Positions 31,172-32,783 of a stretch of 32,783 nucleotides of DNA are shown here, piece by piece; positions within the stretch are counted from its first letter, which is position 1; every line of letters starts with the position of its first letter. Under the pieces are notes generated by a model, which saw nothing but the letters and a program-made list of their open reading frames with translations, had not been told where the DNA came from and searched no databases. Origin of the DNA: Pseudomonadota bacterium (GTDB taxonomy: Bacteria; Bdellovibrionota; Bacteriovoracia; Bacteriovoracales; Bacteriovoracaceae); assembly GCA_027487515.1 (NCBI GenBank), contig JAIYDL010000004.1, positions 1 to 32,783 of the forward strand. Direction: 5' to 3'. A program made the position numbers and the translations under genes.

Positions 31172-32689
31172 ATGACAAAATTATCTAGTCAATTTCAAGA
31201 TTTAGACCAATTGATAAGGTCTGGAAAATTTTTAGAGGCTAAGAAAAAGCTTCTTGGGATGCACCTCTCGCGCACCACAGCAACTGAGGACCGAGTGACC
31301 TGTGCTTCCCTTTGGAAGCGGATCGGGGAACCCTTTCGGGCCATCAAGGTCCTGGGATCCATGGAAAAGCTTGAGCTTAAGTCACGAGGAGATCGACTCC
31401 GCTGGCTCGAGTACGCAGACTGCCTCCTCAAAATCAACGCTTCTGGAGGCGCCGGTCGAATCCTCAGCAGGAAAGACCTAGAGACGGAGACGGGTCACTT
31501 CCTCGTTAAGGCGTTTCACCACATTCACAGCTGGGACTATCAAAACGCTCTGAAAGTTCTCCGGATTTACCTCCAAAGACAGGACCCAGAGAACTACTTC
31601 TACTTCGTCGCTAAAGTGAACGAGCTCGCCTGCCTGGCGTTCCTTGAACTCGGGCGTGAAGCAAGGATCGAGGCCGAGGGCCTTCTGCCAGAACTTAAGC
31701 GCCGAGGCTTTGAGCGGCTCCGAGGGAATAGCACAGAAATTCTGATGCAAGTGATCCTCCAGAACATTGCTCCGGAGGAGCGCCGGCGGTTGGAAGACTT
31801 AATCCGGAACCACAGTAAGATTTCGTTGGAAGACACGGCCATGCTGGATAATGTCCATCTTCGAAAATGGTCGCTCTACCATAAGCTCTCAGAGAATCAG
31901 GATGAGGCCGTGAAGGGGCTCCAAACCCTTCGAGACCAGGCCTCAAGCAATGGCCTCTCCGAGGTGGTTCGGGACGTGGATCGCACGCTCGCGAGAGTGA
32001 CCGGCGACGAAGAACTGGAGAATTTTGTCTTCTTCGGGACTCCCTACCCCGCGTTCCTTGCCCGCTTTAACATCCGCAACATCACGTCCCCCATCCACAT
32101 TGACATCGCTAAAGATACCGGGCTCATCACGCGGCCCGGAGGAACGAAGCTCCGGGTGAAGAAGAAGAACATCTTCAACGTGGAAAGCATCTGCCAGGAG
32201 CTCGACTACTCGCTGACCTGCAAAGTGCTCATTGCCATTCTCCGTGACTTCTACCGCGCACCAACCACGGTGGAAATTTTTGACTGCGTGTACCCGGCGG
32301 AATACTTTCATCCGGTGACGTCACTGAAGAAAGTTAATCAACTCGTCTTCCGACTGAACGAACAACTCCTGGGCGCAGGGTATCCTTTCATCGTGGCCCA
32401 GAGAAAAGCGGGCTATCACATTGAGGCGTCAGAGAACCTCACTCTCGTTCTCAGTGAACCGGCCTCCCGCACACTCCAAATCTCCGATGAAGATCACCTC
32501 GCAGGGAAACTGAAGAAGCTCGTCCCGAATAAGTTCACCCTTCAAGAATTTCTTGAACAAACAGGGTACAAGCGCCGGACCGCACAGCTCGTGCTCAAGA
32601 ACCTCATCGACCGCGAGCTCATCGTTCGACAAGGTCGGACGACGAAGACTTTCTACACCTGGGCCCAAAACGAAAACCGGCCGGGATAA
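31172..32689 (+). CDS. helical-repeat protein with winged-helix regions (possible regulator)
   Basis: This 505-residue cytoplasmic protein has an N-terminal helical-repeat region (about 1-280) with TPR-like pieces (LIRSGKFLEAKKKLLGM; DYQNALKVLRIYLQRQDPENY). A second part (about 285-420) ends with VNQLVFRLNEQLLGAGYPFIVAQRKAGYHI, close in pattern to the recognition helix and wing of OmpR/BTAD-type regulators. The last 70 residues, FTLQEFLEQTGYKRRTAQLVLKNLIDRELIVRQGRTTKTFYTW, read as another winged helix. This suggests a DNA-binding regulator with a protein-binding front, perhaps related to SARP- or MalT-like designs. The ATG follows AGGA by four bases. No target is known. Confidence 0.75.
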   Translation: MTKLSSQFQDLDQLIRSGKFLEAKKKLLGMHLSRTTATEDRVTCASLWKRIGEPFRAIKVLGSMEKLELKSRGDRLRWLEYADCLLKINASGGAGRILSRKDLETETGHFLVKAFHHIHSWDYQNALKVLRIYLQRQDPENYFYFVAKVNELACLAFLELGREARIEAEGLLPELKRRGFERLRGNSTEILMQVILQNIAPEERRRLEDLIRNHSKISLEDTAMLDNVHLRKWSLYHKLSENQDEAVKGLQTLRDQASSNGLSEVVRDVDRTLARVTGDEELENFVFFGTPYPAFLARFNIRNITSPIHIDIAKDTGLITRPGGTKLRVKKKNIFNVESICQELDYSLTCKVLIAILRDFYRAPTTVEIFDCVYPAEYFHPVTSLKKVNQLVFRLNEQLLGAGYPFIVAQRKAGYHIEASENLTLVLSEPASRTLQISDEDHLAGKLKKLVPNKFTLQEFLEQTGYKRRTAQLVLKNLIDRELIVRQGRTTKTFYTWAQNENRPG

Positions 32690-32699
32690 ACCCGGCCGG
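32677..32699 (+). terminator. GC-rich hairpin containing the stop codon
   Basis: CCGGCCGGG (32677-32685) and CCCGGCCGG (32691-32699) form a perfect 9-base stem around ATAAA; the TAA stop at 32687-32689 is in the loop. Only a weak T-rich tail (CATTCTTTAT) follows, so efficiency is doubtful. It would also serve the convergent gene at the edge. Confidence 0.6.
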
Positions 32700-32729
32700 C
32701 CATTCTTTATGAGCTAGTGTCTGGAAGGA

Positions 32730-32783
32730 TTAGTTCCCGCCGTTGCCACCGTTCGAGTCAGTGACCGGAGCACAAGCGTAACC
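32730..32783 (-). CDS. C-terminal end of a convergent gene (partial)
   Basis: Reading leftward from the edge, 17 codons encode GYACAPVTDSNGGNGGN and then TAA at 32732-32730. The Cys and the Gly/Asn-rich tail resemble the end of an exported or surface protein. The frame is open only over this short piece, so it is a tentative call supported mainly by its tail-to-tail position after the hairpin. Confidence 0.45.
   Translation of the reverse strand, partial: GYACAPVTDSNGGNGGN

Overview
The window reads as a chromosomal segment of a Gram-negative, motile bacterium with a dense, moderately GC-rich genome. Many genes are stop/start-coupled and many products carry signal peptides. The combination of Mla-type lipid transport, an outer-membrane barrel, a CheA/CheW/MCP cluster with a CheR-CheB fusion, pseudo-receiver/TPR proteins and a large RCC1/PA14 lipoprotein with a Ser/Thr/Pro/Gly/Ala-rich stalk suggests Bdellovibrionota or a related deltaproteobacterial-type lineage. 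That placement is inference; there is no rRNA or marker gene here to prove it.

Layout. (1) 1-3456: a reactive-sulfur cassette. A leftward operon carries two YeeE/YedE half-transporters, a persulfide dioxygenase-rhodanese fusion and an FKBP prolyl isomerase. It diverges from a TauE/SafE exporter and an ArsR-family regulator of the BigR/SqrR persulfide-sensor type. Both operons start from overlapping back-to-back promoters that contain two perfect AT-rich palindromes. (2) 3457-4333: a secreted unknown protein coupled to a parvulin. (3) 4334-10093, leftward: an MCE/MlaD-type protein, an ABC ATPase with its active-site motifs lost, an MlaE permease, a pseudo-receiver/TPR protein and a large protein with pseudo-receiver and PilZ-like ends and repeated DGYYSG units. 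(4) 10187-11649: a porin-like outer-membrane protein and a small cysteine-containing secreted protein. (5) 11652-17318, leftward: cheA, cheW, an MCP and a receiver-less cheR-cheB fusion behind a sigma-28-like promoter. (6) 17755-22657: two small membrane-anchored proteins, then a convergent 1234-residue lipoprotein. (7) 22976-25873: a tightly coupled PepSY / glutamate-cysteine-ligase-like / FetB / FetA operon. (8) 25944-29400: a secreted prolyl oligopeptidase, an SDR and a secreted unknown, with two clear intrinsic terminators. (9) 29440-31053, leftward: two secreted proteins, one with an HEXXH zinc-protease motif. (10) 31172-32689: a cytoplasmic helical-repeat protein with winged-helix regions, followed by the tail of a convergent gene at the right edge.

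How genes work together. The left cassette should sense and detoxify persulfide/sulfane sulfur: uptake or release through PmpA/B-like proteins, oxidation by the dioxygenase-rhodanese, sulfite export by TauE, control by the Cys-pair repressor. The Mla-like block would move phospholipid between membranes, but its only ATPase looks catalytically dead. The chemotaxis block has kinase, adaptor, receptor and fused methylation/demethylation enzyme, but no CheY, so output must come from elsewhere. The strongest candidates for something undescribed are the degenerate Mla-type ATPase, the DGYYSG-repeat PilZ-like protein, the receiver-less CheR-CheB fusion and the seven-bladed C-x8-C RCC1 lipoprotein. 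No CRISPR array, insertion sequence, prophage, tRNA or rRNA was seen.
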